Assembly: GCF_003318255.1 (NCBI RefSeq)
Contig: NZ_QOCF01000002.1
Location: 62,001-126,000, forward strand
DNA: 64,000 bases
Source of the DNA: Ruegeria sp. A3M17
GTDB taxonomy: Bacteria; Pseudomonadota; Alphaproteobacteria; Rhodobacterales; Rhodobacteraceae
Reading direction: 5' to 3'
Position 1 is the first letter of the stretch. Every line of letters starts with the position of its first letter. Both the position numbers and the translations under genes were made by a program. Under the pieces are notes generated by a model. It saw only the letters and a program-made list of their open reading frames with translations. It was not told the DNA's origin and made no database searches. Below, one piece after another: positions 8,961 through 18,070 of the stretch.

Positions 8961-8995
8961 GTAGCGTGTCTCCGGAGATTAAGTCCGCCCGTCAA

Positions 8996-9775
8996 TCATG
9001 GGTGGAATTCGGTTGGAAAAGTTTCGGGCATCTGGCCGCCAAAGTTTGCGGTCAGTTCTTTCGAAAGGGTGTGGAGTGAGGCCAAAATCAGCGGCTGTCG
9101 CGCGCTGGTTGCACGAATTTCGGGAACGGCAATCGCAATAGTTCCAATCGCGATCTGATCAATGCCGAAGATAGGCGCCGCATATCCGAAAACGCCATCT
9201 TCAAAGCTGCCGTTGCTGTTGGTCCAGCCCGCCCGGCCGATTTGTGTAACGCGGTCACGAATAATTTTTGGGTCCGTCATTGTTGCCTCGGTAAATCGGG
9301 TGAGTGTGTCGGATTCCAAGCGTTCCAGAAGGAATGCGGGACCGAAGCTCAGCATACATAATCCCGAAGCAGTCGCGTTGACCGGAATAATTTCGCTAGG
9401 GTCGAGACTTACGCGAACGCTGTGCTGCGTGGTTTCAACCACCAGCGCGGTTTGCAGAGTGTCTTTTTCAAGCAGAGTAAGGTGCAGGCTCTCGCCAACC
9501 TCATGCATCGCTGCCTGCATTTTCTGGCGTGCACCATCAAGGCCCGGTTTGGCAATTTCGCGCAGGGCGGCCAACCGTAGAGCAGCTGGTCCGATGGCAT
9601 ATGATTTCGTCTGCGGATTCTGCTCGATCAGGCCGAACTCTTCCAGTGCTCGTAAGTGGCGGAGGGCGGTCGCCTTGTTCAAACCAGCCAGGCGCGCAAT
9701 GTGACTCAGCCCGATTTCCGGCTGAGAGCTTGAAAAGTACTCTAGCATTTTCAAGGCATTAAGTGCGGTGCCCAT
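8996..9775 (-). CDS. IclR-family transcriptional regulator
   Basis: A 259-residue protein with the IclR N-terminal winged helix (ALKMLEYFSSSQPEIGLSHIARLAGLNKATALRHL) and the C-terminal effector-binding domain (LTQIGRAGWTNSNGSFEDGVFGYAAPIFG). GGAGGAGG precedes the ATG. It is divergent from the tctC operon; the 108-bp intergenic region has two dyads that are candidate operators. It probably controls the TTT-sulfatase operon and perhaps the aminotransferase gene that follows it. Confidence 0.9.
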   Translation of the reverse strand: MGTALNALKMLEYFSSSQPEIGLSHIARLAGLNKATALRHLRALEEFGLIEQNPQTKSYAIGPAALRLAALREIAKPGLDGARQKMQAAMHEVGESLHLTLLEKDTLQTALVVETTQHSVRVSLDPSEIIPVNATASGLCMLSFGPAFLLERLESDTLTRFTEATMTDPKIIRDRVTQIGRAGWTNSNGSFEDGVFGYAAPIFGIDQIAIGTIAIAVPEIRATSARQPLILASLHTLSKELTANFGGQMPETFPTEFHP

Positions 9776-9805
9776 GTGTTTTGCCTCCTCCCGGTCAGGT
9801 TATAC

Positions 9806-9866
9806 TTGACAGAATAAACTTAACAACGCAACATTATTATTGTTAACGAGGTTCATTTAATGAACC
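9806..9866 (+). promoter_or_regulatory. Divergent IclR/tctC control region with two dyads
   Basis: A consensus TTGACA lies at 9806-9811; a matching -10 is not clear. TTAACAA (9820-9826) and TTGTTAA (9840-9846) form a spaced inverted repeat. GGTTCATTTAATGAACC (9850-9866) is a perfect 17-bp palindrome only a few bases upstream of the tctC Shine-Dalgarno. Both dyads are the right size for IclR-family operators. Confidence 0.6.
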
Positions 9867-9883
9867 ACTAACGGGAGGTGTCA

Positions 9884-10813
9884 ATGAAGAAATTTCTAGC
9901 AACCGCCGCATTTGTAGCGTCAGCAACCGCTGCACTGGCAGAGTATCCAGAGAAACCGGTAACCTTCGTGGTTCCATGGCCTCCGGGCGATCTTGAGGAC
10001 GTGCTGACGCGAATGATCGCGGACGAATTTCAGGCCATGTACGACGTCCCGGCTGCGGTCGTGAACAAGCCCGGCGGCGGCGGCGGTCCGTTCCCAGGTG
10101 CGGTCGAAGTCGCCACCGCCCCGGCGGATGGTTACACCATCGGCTCTTTCGTCATTGGCGTTCCCGTCATTGGACCGGAAATCGGTATCCCTGAACTGAA
10201 CCCGAACCCGTTTGATCCGATCGGTATTTTTCTGACTTACCCATTCGTAATCGCATCCAGCAAGGATGCACCGTTCTCGAACTGGGAAGAACTGGCGGAA
10301 CACGGCAAGGATAACGATTTGGCGCTTGGTCACTTCGGCTCGGTCTTGCCGCCCACGCAGGTCACCTTTGCTGCTGCTGTAAGCAGTGGATTTGATTTTG
10401 CAAGTGAAGCAGCCTTTGACGCGTTGGATTGCAACACGCTGGCATCGGGTGACGTGGACGTCATCAACACCACGTTGCAGCTTGTACTACCTTGCCTGGA
10501 TGACGTGAACATTCTGGCGAGCATTGGTGGCGAGCGGATTTCGCTGATCCCCGATACGCCGACGATCGTCGAGCTTAACCCGGATCTGCCGCTGGCATTG
10601 TGGAACGGCCTGTTCGTTCACAAGGATACTCCACCCGAGGCACGCGAAAAAATCACCGCAGCAGCACAAAAGGCGGTGCAGTCGGACAAGGCCAAGCAGC
10701 TTGCCGAGGAAACCGGTGCTTTGATCTACTGGCAGGACCCAGACGCATCCAATGCTCAGATTGAACAAGACAAATCCTCTTTCGCTAAGATTGAAGAAAT
10801 TCTGGGCGAGTAA
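9884..10813 (+). CDS. tctC: TctC/Bug-type tripartite tricarboxylate transporter binding protein
   Basis: A periplasmic solute receptor of the Bug/TctC family, 309 residues with an N-terminal signal peptide (KKFLATAAFVASATAALA|EYP). The segments YPEKPVTFVVPWPPG and PGGGGG are typical of the ligand cleft of the family. GGGAGG at 9873-9878 places the start at the ATG at 9884; an upstream in-frame GTG overlaps that site. Bug proteins usually bind a carboxylated ligand, but the acid recognised here cannot be read from sequence. First gene of a six-gene operon. Confidence 0.9.
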   Translation: MKKFLATAAFVASATAALAEYPEKPVTFVVPWPPGDLEDVLTRMIADEFQAMYDVPAAVVNKPGGGGGPFPGAVEVATAPADGYTIGSFVIGVPVIGPEIGIPELNPNPFDPIGIFLTYPFVIASSKDAPFSNWEELAEHGKDNDLALGHFGSVLPPTQVTFAAAVSSGFDFASEAAFDALDCNTLASGDVDVINTTLQLVLPCLDDVNILASIGGERISLIPDTPTIVELNPDLPLALWNGLFVHKDTPPEAREKITAAAQKAVQSDKAKQLAEETGALIYWQDPDASNAQIEQDKSSFAKIEEILGE

Positions 10814-10824
10814 GATCCAGATCG

Positions 10825-10847
10825 GGCGTGGGGCACTGCCTCACGCC
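10825..10847 (+). other. Intercistronic stem-loop after tctC
   Basis: GGCGTGGGGC and GCCTCACGCC pair (9 of 10) around a 3-nt loop, directly after the tctC stop and before tctB. Hairpins in this position commonly protect the binding-protein mRNA and lower permease expression; that role is inferred. Confidence 0.55.
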
Positions 10848-10869
10848 TCTTTCAGGTTGGGAGGAAACG

Positions 10870-11406
10870 ATGATTGCAAAGACTTTACAGGACATGTTCA
10901 AAAGATATCGCCGACCCGGCGATGTCGTTTTCGCCGTACTGTTTCTGGCATTCGCGGTGTTTCTGTTATCCCAGCTGGGTGATCAGACCAAAGTCGTCAA
11001 ACGAACCAAATGGTTCGCGCAGCCGGGCCTTTGGCCCACAATTGCAATCTGGTGCATGGTGGTGTTCGGGTTTCTTCATTGGCTTAGCTCGGCCTTGTCA
11101 GACCGGATCAGCGGCCGCTGGACCGAGGTCGGGTTCTGGGTTCGGTCGTTCGAATATGTTGCCTATTTCCTGATCTATGTGCTGGTGGTTCCGCAGCTAG
11201 GATATCTGCCCTCAACCATGTTGTTCGCAGTCTTCCTGACCCTTCGTGTGGGATTTCGCGGTGTAAATGCTGTCGGCATAGCTGCGTTGTTCGGCTTTGT
11301 GGTCACCATCGTTTTCCGTGGCTTTCTTCAGGTCAAAATCCCCGCCGGAGCGGTCTATGAATACCTTCCGGATTCCGTGCGCGCCTTTGCGCTGACCTAT
11401 CTGTAA
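10870..11406 (+). CDS. tctB: TctB-type small membrane subunit of TTT transporter
   Basis: A 178-residue protein with four predicted hydrophobic segments (around VVFAVLFLAFAVFLL, ATIAIWCMVVFGFLHWL region, YVAYFLIYVLVVPQLGYL and IAALFGFVVTIVF). Size and position between tctC and tctA identify it as the small membrane subunit. GGGAGG just upstream selects the ATG at 10870 over an in-frame upstream ATG. Sequence conservation in TctB is low, so the call depends on context. Confidence 0.85.
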   Translation: MIAKTLQDMFKRYRRPGDVVFAVLFLAFAVFLLSQLGDQTKVVKRTKWFAQPGLWPTIAIWCMVVFGFLHWLSSALSDRISGRWTEVGFWVRSFEYVAYFLIYVLVVPQLGYLPSTMLFAVFLTLRVGFRGVNAVGIAALFGFVVTIVFRGFLQVKIPAGAVYEYLPDSVRAFALTYL

Positions 11407-11415
11407 GGGGCCACT

Positions 11416-12948
11416 ATGGAAACGCTTCTTTCCGGTATTTCAATCCTGCTACAATGGCAGGTCATCGTCGCCCTGCTGATCGGTTCGATCGGCGGCGTCA
11501 TCATCGGTGCATTGCCCGGCGTGGGTGCGGCGGTGGCCATCGCAATCCTATTGCCTGCCACCTTTGCGTTCGAGCCCATCGTAGGACTAACCCTGTTATT
11601 GGGTATCTACGGCTCGTCCATGTATGGCGGAGCCATTCCCGCGATTCTGATCAACACCCCCGGCACAGCGGTGAACGCGCTGACCACTTATGACGGATAT
11701 CCCATGACCAAACGGGGGCAGGGCCACCGTGCGCTGTCTCTGGCGTATTCGGCCTCGTTTTTCGGGGGCGTGTTTGCGATCATCTGTCTGATGGTGTTGT
11801 CACCGGTTCTGGCCCTTGTCGCCCCACATTTCGGCAGCCGCGAGATTTTCCTGGCCGCGCTATTGGGCATCATTCTGGTTGTGCTGGCCCACCGGGGGCA
11901 GATTTTTGCCGCTGGTATGCTGGCGGCCTTCGGTATTTTCCTGAATTCGGTGGGGCTGGAGCCCGTGAAATACACCCGCCGGTTCACCTTTGATCAAAGT
12001 TGGTTGGCTTCGGGCATTGATCTCATTGTGGTCGTGCTGGGTCTGTTTGCGATTAGCCAGGCATTTCTGCTGCTATTGGAAAAGAATCACGCGCCAGGCG
12101 ACACCCATGTAAGTGGCAATATCTTTGCCGGCCTCAAAGAACTTCTGGGCGTGAAGCGCGTTGCCACCGTGTCCTCAAGTATCGGTGTTGTTATGGGCAT
12201 GGTGCCGGGCACGGGCGAGTTTACATCGCAATTTCTGTCCTACACCTATGCTCAAAAGACATCGAAAAACCCGGAAAAGTTCGGTGATGGTTCACCCGAG
12301 GGTCTTGTGGCGTCCGAGGCTGCGAACAACGCTGTTCCTGGCGCTGCTATGATTCCGCTACTGGCTCTGGGTATTCCGGGTGAGGCGCTGACGGCGATGA
12401 TGCTGTCGGTGTTTTATGTCCACAACGTGATCCCCGGACCGCAGCTGTTCGAAAACCAGATGGATTTCGTATTGGCCCTGTATATGGCGCTGATCCTGCT
12501 TAACGTGATCGTTCTTGTGTTCTTGTTATTTTCGACGAACCTGCTGCTGAAGATTATCCAAATCCCGACCCGGTTCCTTGGTGTCATGATCCTGATTTTG
12601 GCATTCGTGGGGGTCTATAGCCTACGCAACTCGATCACAGATTGTGCCATTGCTGCCGGGTTCGGGGTTTTTGGGCTGATCCTAAAACGGCTGGACCTGC
12701 CGATTGTTCCAATCATTTTGGGCATGGTTCTTGGCGGGATTATGGAAACCAAGTTGCGCAGCGCAATGGCACGAGTCAAGACGCCACTCGACTTCATCGA
12801 CCGGCCCATCGCGGCCATTCTGTTTGGCCTGATCGTTCTGATCCTGATCCTGCACTGCCGAACGCTGTATTTCGAATTCAAAAACAAGCTGCGACCGGAA
12901 CCTACGATGCAACCCGTGGATTCCGATAGTCCGAACCAGCAAGGATAA
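11416..12948 (+). CDS. tctA: TctA-type large permease subunit of TTT transporter
   Basis: A 510-residue polytopic membrane protein with the TctA glycine-rich signatures GVIIGALPGVGAAVAIAIL and VPGTGEFTSQF, and the PGAAMIPLLALGIPGEALTA repeat half. About 12 membrane segments are apparent. It uses an ion gradient to import the substrate delivered by TctC. The gene follows tctB by 9 nt and precedes the aldehyde dehydrogenase by 7 nt. Confidence 0.93.
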   Translation: METLLSGISILLQWQVIVALLIGSIGGVIIGALPGVGAAVAIAILLPATFAFEPIVGLTLLLGIYGSSMYGGAIPAILINTPGTAVNALTTYDGYPMTKRGQGHRALSLAYSASFFGGVFAIICLMVLSPVLALVAPHFGSREIFLAALLGIILVVLAHRGQIFAAGMLAAFGIFLNSVGLEPVKYTRRFTFDQSWLASGIDLIVVVLGLFAISQAFLLLLEKNHAPGDTHVSGNIFAGLKELLGVKRVATVSSSIGVVMGMVPGTGEFTSQFLSYTYAQKTSKNPEKFGDGSPEGLVASEAANNAVPGAAMIPLLALGIPGEALTAMMLSVFYVHNVIPGPQLFENQMDFVLALYMALILLNVIVLVFLLFSTNLLLKIIQIPTRFLGVMILILAFVGVYSLRNSITDCAIAAGFGVFGLILKRLDLPIVPIILGMVLGGIMETKLRSAMARVKTPLDFIDRPIAAILFGLIVLILILHCRTLYFEFKNKLRPEPTMQPVDSDSPNQQG

Positions 12949-12955
12949 ACGACCT

Positions 12956-14440
12956 ATGGATCAACTTGCCATCGACGCGCTACGTGGTCAGCCCGTACCG
13001 GCCCGGAGCCTTCTAATTGACGGGCGTCACGAGGCCGCAGCGGAAGGTGGGCAACTGGATGTCATTTCCCCAATTGACGGTCAGGTTCTAACCCAAATTG
13101 CTGAGGGCACGTCCGAAGATATGGAGCGGGCTATTGCGGCGGCCCGCACGGCGTTTGAAGACGGGCGCTGGTCGCGGACTGCACCCCCCGTACGCAAGAA
13201 GGTGTTGTTGAAACTAGCCGATCTGATTGAAAAACACGCTTTGGAACTGGCCGTTCTGGGCGTGCGGGACAACGGCACTGAGATCAATATGGCCATGAAG
13301 GCCGAGCCGATGTCGGCTGCGGGCACGTTCCGCTATTATGGCGAGGCCATTGACAAGATTTATGGTCAGATTGCGCCCACAGCTGAAAATGTGCTGGGTC
13401 TTGTGCATCACGCGCCCGTCGGCGTTGTGGGGGCGATTGTGCCTTGGAACATGCCGATGATGATAGGTGCCTGGAAAATCGCGCCGGCGCTGGCGGCGGG
13501 TAACTCGGTGGTGTTGAAACCTGCGGAATCGGCCTCGCTATCACTTTTGCGATTGGCCGAGTTGGCGCTTGAGGCAGGTGTGCCGGACGGTGTCCTAAAC
13601 GTCGTCACAGGCAAAGGCAGCGTTGTTGGTGAAACACTGGCCCTGTCGATGGATGTAGACATCATGGTTTTTACCGGCTCGGGCGCGACCGGGCGGCGGC
13701 TTTTGGAGTATTCCGCGCGCTCGAACTTGAAACGCTGCTACCTGGAGCTTGGCGGAAAGTCCCCCAATATCGTGTTCAACGACGCCCCCGATCTCGCGCA
13801 GGCAGCCAAGGTCTCCGCCGCAGGTATTTTCCGAAATTCAGGTCAGATTTGCGTCGCGGGATCGCGCTTGCTGGTGCAGGAGGATATTCACGAAGACTTC
13901 GTCGCCGAGATCGTTAAACACGCGCAGGCCTTCCGAGTTGGCGATCCGCTGGACCTGAACACACAGATCGGGGCAGTGCACTCATTGCCGGAACTGGAAA
14001 GCAATCTGGATTTCGTCGCCCAAGCTGAAGCTGAAGGTGCTGAGCGCCGTGCCGGCGGTGACCGAATACTGACCGAAACGGGGGGTTTTTACATGGCACC
14101 CACTGTAATGAACGGGGTCAAACCCACCGACAATCTGTTCCGCAACGAGGTCTTTGGTCCGGTTCTGGCCGTGACATCGTTCAGGGACGAAGATGAGGCA
14201 CTGCGCCTGGCAAATGACAGCGTTTATGGATTGGCCTCGGGCGTGTGGACTGCAAACCTGAGCCGTGCGCATCGCATGGTAGCGGGCATCCGCTCTGGCG
14301 TTGTTCACGTCAATACTTATGGCGGCGCGGACGGCACAGTGCCTTTGGGCGGAGTAAAGCAGTCGGGCAATGGTCACGACAAGTCTTTGCACGCAATGGA
14401 AAAGTATTTCGATCTGAAAACAGCCTGGATTCAGCTGTAA
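12956..14440 (+). CDS. NAD(P)-dependent aldehyde dehydrogenase of the TTT operon
   Basis: A 494-residue aldehyde dehydrogenase with PWNMPMMIGAWK, the general base in LELGGKSPNIVFND and the nucleophile in NSGQICVAGSRLLV. The betaine/aromatic aldehyde dehydrogenase group is closest by pattern, but no substrate can be assigned. It lies in the middle of an import operon between the transporter and a Tm-1-like protein plus sulfatase, so it probably oxidises an aldehyde formed from the imported compound. Confidence 0.85.
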   Translation: MDQLAIDALRGQPVPARSLLIDGRHEAAAEGGQLDVISPIDGQVLTQIAEGTSEDMERAIAAARTAFEDGRWSRTAPPVRKKVLLKLADLIEKHALELAVLGVRDNGTEINMAMKAEPMSAAGTFRYYGEAIDKIYGQIAPTAENVLGLVHHAPVGVVGAIVPWNMPMMIGAWKIAPALAAGNSVVLKPAESASLSLLRLAELALEAGVPDGVLNVVTGKGSVVGETLALSMDVDIMVFTGSGATGRRLLEYSARSNLKRCYLELGGKSPNIVFNDAPDLAQAAKVSAAGIFRNSGQICVAGSRLLVQEDIHEDFVAEIVKHAQAFRVGDPLDLNTQIGAVHSLPELESNLDFVAQAEAEGAERRAGGDRILTETGGFYMAPTVMNGVKPTDNLFRNEVFGPVLAVTSFRDEDEALRLANDSVYGLASGVWTANLSRAHRMVAGIRSGVVHVNTYGGADGTVPLGGVKQSGNGHDKSLHAMEKYFDLKTAWIQL

Positions 14441-14468
14441 GACGATAGCCTGCGAGGAGAAGATTACC

Positions 14469-15704
14469 ATGGGCGAAAAGACAATTCTGCTGATCGGCAC
14501 CTATGACACCAAAGACCCCGAGATGCGCTACATCGAAGAGTGCATCACGGCGCAGGGTGGCAAAGTGCTGACCATGGATGTCTCGGTTCTTGGGGATCCG
14601 ACCAAGCCCACGGACATTTCCAAGCATGATGTTGCTACCGCCGGCGGCATGACCATAGAAGAGGTGATCGCGCTGGGTGACGAAAACAAGGCTTTTCGCG
14701 TGATGTCGCGGGGCGCAGCAGCACTGGTTGCGCAGGTCCACGCAGAGGGCAAATTTGATGGGATGCTCGCCACCGGAGGCACAATGGGCACTGATCTGGC
14801 GCTGGATTGCGCGCAGGCTTTGCCAATGGGTGTGCCGAAATACATCGTCTCCACCGTCAGTTTTTCACCGCTGATTCCGCCGCACCGTTTGGCACCGGAC
14901 ATTCAGATGATCCTGTGGGCAGGCGGGCTCTATGGTATGAACTCGGTTTGTCGTTCATCGCTGAGCCAGGCGGCAGGCGCTGTTTTGGGCGCTGCCCGCG
15001 CCGTCCAACGCCCACGGCACGATCGCCCGATGATCGGAATGACCTCGTTGGGCTCATCCTGCCTGCGATATATGAAAACCCTGAAACCCGCGTTGGAAGA
15101 TCGGGGATATGAAGTGGCCGTGTTCCATTCCACGGGCATGGGCGGTATGGCCTTTGAGAAACTTGCGGGAGAGGGTGCGTTCTGCTGCGTAATGGATTTT
15201 TGCATGCAGGAATTCGCAAACATGCTCGCAGGTTCGTTGGTGTCCTCGGGGCAGGACCGGCTGACAAATGCCGGGCGCGCGGGCGTGCCGCAAATGGTGG
15301 CTCCGGGCGCGCTCGATCTTTTGGATTTTGCCGGTTGGCAGGACATTCCCGACCAATATGCCAACCGTTCGTTCCACGAACATAATCGCCTGATCAAAAG
15401 TGCGGTGTTCAATGCAAAAGAGCGACGGGCCGCTATTCGGGAAATGGCTGATCGTCTAAAACAGGCGACGGGCCCAACCCATTTTTTTCTGCCCTCCGGC
15501 GGTGTTGAGGAATGGGATCGCGAAGGTCAGGAAGCGCATGACCCGGAAGCGCTTGCCGAAATGGTTGACGAGGCCCGTAACGTGATGCCTGCGGTTGCAT
15601 CAACTACGGAAATTGGCGCTCATATCAATGACGACGCCTTCTGCGAAGCTGTACTCAAACAGTTCGATAAATGGGTGACTGAGAGGGTGGTTAAGGCAAC
15701 ATGA
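14469..15704 (+). CDS. Tm-1-like ATP-binding / UPF0261 family protein
   Basis: The 411-residue protein fits UPF0261, the family of plant Tm-1 N-terminal domains. It begins TILLIGTYDTKDPEM and contains MLATGGTMGTDLALDCA, IGMTSLGSSCLRYMKTLKP and FHSTGMGGMAFEKL, all family hallmarks; the C-terminal FFLPSGGVEEWDREGQ is also typical. Members bind ATP, but the bacterial biochemical role is unsettled. A clear purine-rich site (GAGGAGA) precedes the ATG. The stop codon overlaps the sulfatase start by four bases (ATGA), so the two are translationally coupled, which is the strongest hint that they act together. Confidence 0.85.
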   Translation: MGEKTILLIGTYDTKDPEMRYIEECITAQGGKVLTMDVSVLGDPTKPTDISKHDVATAGGMTIEEVIALGDENKAFRVMSRGAAALVAQVHAEGKFDGMLATGGTMGTDLALDCAQALPMGVPKYIVSTVSFSPLIPPHRLAPDIQMILWAGGLYGMNSVCRSSLSQAAGAVLGAARAVQRPRHDRPMIGMTSLGSSCLRYMKTLKPALEDRGYEVAVFHSTGMGGMAFEKLAGEGAFCCVMDFCMQEFANMLAGSLVSSGQDRLTNAGRAGVPQMVAPGALDLLDFAGWQDIPDQYANRSFHEHNRLIKSAVFNAKERRAAIREMADRLKQATGPTHFFLPSGGVEEWDREGQEAHDPEALAEMVDEARNVMPAVASTTEIGAHINDDAFCEAVLKQFDKWVTERVVKAT

Positions 15705-17356
15705 CCAAAAAAGCCAAGAACATCTTGTTTATCATGTTCGATCAGCTTCGGTACGACTACCTGAGCTGCACCGGACATCCGAGTTTGAACACCCCCCATC
15801 TGGATGCGCTTGCGGGCAAGGGAGTGCGGTTTTCCCATTGCTATGTTCAGTCGCCCATCTGCGGTGCCTCACGGATGAGCTTTTACACAGGGCGTTACGT
15901 ACACAGCCACGGCGCGGCTTGGAATAATTTTCCGCTCAAGGTCGGAGAGGTTACTCTGGGCGATCATCTGCGCGAACGTGGGATGGATAGTTGGTTGATC
16001 GGTAAGACGCATATGAATGTGGATCAGGCAGGTATGGACCGCCTTGGCATCTCGCGCGACGGCGTGATCGGAGCACGTGTGGCAGAATGTGGTTTTGATG
16101 TCTTCCTCCGTGATGACGGCTTGTGGGGTGAGGGGCCGAAAGGCTTTTATGACAAGAGACGCTCGCCTTACAACGAGTATCTGAAAGGGCAGGGGTATGA
16201 GGCCGAAAACCCCTGGCAGCACAATGCCAATGCGGGGCTGGACGAAGATGGCAGCGTTGCTTCGGGTTGGTTTATGCGGCACGCTGATAAGCCCGCAAAC
16301 ATCAAGGAAGAAGATAGCGAAACGCCGTGGCTGACGGGACAGGCGATTGAATTTATTCAAACGCAGGATGCCAATTCCGCCGGACCGTGGATGTGCCATC
16401 TATCCTATATCAAGCCGCACTGGCCCTATATCGTTCCTGCGCCGTATCATGACATGTACCGTGCAGAAGAGATTTTGCCGGTGGTCCGCTCGGATGGCGA
16501 ATTGCAGAATCCACACCCGGTCTATGAACAATTCATGCAGAACGAAATCGGCCAGACATTCAGCAAACCGGGTGTGCGTGAAAAGGTGATCCCTGCTTAT
16601 ATGGGGTTGATCAAACAGGCTGATGATCAGATGGGCCGCCTGTTCAATTGGCTTGAAGAGGCTGGTCACATGGAAGATACGATGATCGTCGTGACCTCCG
16701 ACCATGGGGACTACCTCGGCGATCATTGGATGGGTGAAAAGGATCTGTTCCATGACCCGTCGGTGCGTGTACCCCTGATCATCTATGACCCGTCACACGA
16801 AGCTGACGCAACACGTGGGACTGTCTGTGACGCGCTGGTCGAAAGTATCGATCTTGCAGCTACGTTTGTTGATCTGGCAGGTGGCGATGTGCCAGATCAC
16901 ATTATTGAAGGGCGCTCGTTGCTGCCTTTCCTGCATGGTCAGCCCCCCGAGACATGGCGCGAATATGTGGTTAGCGAATATGATTATTCCGCCACGCCCG
17001 AAGCAGCGGCTCTGGGCCTTGATCCCAAACAGGCGCGCCTGTTCATGCTGGCGGACAAGGGCTGGAAATTCATCTTTGCCGATGGCGGGTTCCGCCCGTT
17101 ATTGTTCGACCTGAAAAATGATCCTAATGAGCTGAATGATCTCGGTGCCGACCTAGGCCATGCCGAAGTGATCAACATGTTCATGAAGCGCTTGTCAGAA
17201 TGGGCGCGCCGTCCATCGCAACGTACAACGGTTTCAAGTGATACGTTGCTGAAGAAGCGAGACGGGAGTGCGGCTGATGTCGGTATTTTTATCGGTGTTT
17301 ATGATGAGCGTGAATTGCCCTACGACGTAATAGAGAAAACGATCAGGCGTCGGTGA
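15701..17356 (+). CDS. Type I sulfatase (formylglycine-dependent), choline-sulfatase/PMH-like
   Basis: A 551-residue alkaline-phosphatase-superfamily hydrolase. The sulfatase signature is SPICGASRMSFYTGRY: Cys54 in C-x-A-x-R would be converted to formylglycine. Metal ligands include Asp14 in FDQLRYD and the pair in TSDHGDYLGDH; GKTHM is the usual Lys-x-His. No signal peptide is present, so it is probably cytosolic and acts after import. Phosphonate monoester hydrolases share the motif, so a sulfate ester or a phosphodiester/phosphonate ester is possible. It is the last gene of the operon. Confidence 0.88.
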   Translation: MTKKAKNILFIMFDQLRYDYLSCTGHPSLNTPHLDALAGKGVRFSHCYVQSPICGASRMSFYTGRYVHSHGAAWNNFPLKVGEVTLGDHLRERGMDSWLIGKTHMNVDQAGMDRLGISRDGVIGARVAECGFDVFLRDDGLWGEGPKGFYDKRRSPYNEYLKGQGYEAENPWQHNANAGLDEDGSVASGWFMRHADKPANIKEEDSETPWLTGQAIEFIQTQDANSAGPWMCHLSYIKPHWPYIVPAPYHDMYRAEEILPVVRSDGELQNPHPVYEQFMQNEIGQTFSKPGVREKVIPAYMGLIKQADDQMGRLFNWLEEAGHMEDTMIVVTSDHGDYLGDHWMGEKDLFHDPSVRVPLIIYDPSHEADATRGTVCDALVESIDLAATFVDLAGGDVPDHIIEGRSLLPFLHGQPPETWREYVVSEYDYSATPEAAALGLDPKQARLFMLADKGWKFIFADGGFRPLLFDLKNDPNELNDLGADLGHAEVINMFMKRLSEWARRPSQRTTVSSDTLLKKRDGSAADVGIFIGVYDERELPYDVIEKTIRRR

Positions 17357-17553
17357 GACATGCTGGGGCTTTGTCATGTTGTGGGTCTTTTGCGGATGTT
17401 TCGCAAAGTTGTTTAGGCAGTTGCGATGACCCCATTCACCTATCTTCAAGGCAACAACACAAACAACAACAACGAAAAATGAGAGTAAACGGCCTGGATC
17501 CGGGAACATAGTTAATCAGCACCAGGCTCTTCAACTTAGTCAGATAAATGGGT

Positions 17554-17598
17554 GGTATGGCCTGTAGTTCTCTCAAAAAACGAACCACAGGTCATACC
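17554..17598. repeat. 17-bp inverted repeat in gene-poor region 17357-17815
   Basis: GGTATGGCCTGTAGTTC (17554-17570) is matched in inverse by GAACCACAGGTCATACC (17582-17598) with two mismatches and an 11-nt A-rich loop. No T-run follows. The surrounding 17357-17815 holds no ORF with recognisable similarity. The element could be an RNA hairpin, a regulator target or the remnant of a small mobile element. Confidence 0.6.
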
Positions 17599-17815
17599 GA
17601 CGTTTGTCGGACGGAATTGTCGGGTTAGGGCTGGAACAAGACGCTCGCTGCGCAAGCATGGATCAATTGTCAGCATTGCCAAAACAGTCATCCGCATATC
17701 AAAACAGACGCTAGACTGTAATTTAAAAGCCGACAACACGTTCAACGCTCAGGACTTCGCCTAACAGTTCCTCAACAGAAAATAGCCGATCCCATTGGTG
17801 CCATTCGGCAGTGGT

Positions 17816-18070
17816 TCAGGAGTACGCAGCCGTTACAGTCTTTTCGACCTTCAATACACTGCGGGCGAGCTTGGACTCTCCGCAAGCCCGAGCAGGAGCG
17901 TGGCCCTCGGGTATCCATGTGTCCCAAACGGCGTTTTTCTCAGCAACGTCCGCCATGCCTGCCAGCCATATCTCGCATTTCAGAACGCGGGACTTATCGC
18001 TGCCCGCCTTATTCAACAGGTTCTCGATCCTGCTCATGCGCTGACTGGTTTCAATACGAGTGATTGTCAT
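17816..18070 (-). pseudogene. RidA-family gene with internal in-frame deletion
   Basis: The 84-codon frame begins MTITRIETSQRMSR, as RidA-like proteins do, then jumps to LLNKAGSDKSRVLKCEIWLAG and continues AVWDTWIPEGHAPARACGES to a normal C-terminal end. Roughly 30 residues between the N-terminal strand and the LLxxAGSDKS helix, which in the family hold the glycine-rich first half (…VYLAGQVG…), are missing. RidA proteins are about 115 residues and hydrolyse reactive enamines. The deletion keeps the frame, so a shortened protein could be made, but it lacks part of the trimer core. The following 18071-18255 shows nothing I recognise. Confidence 0.65.
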
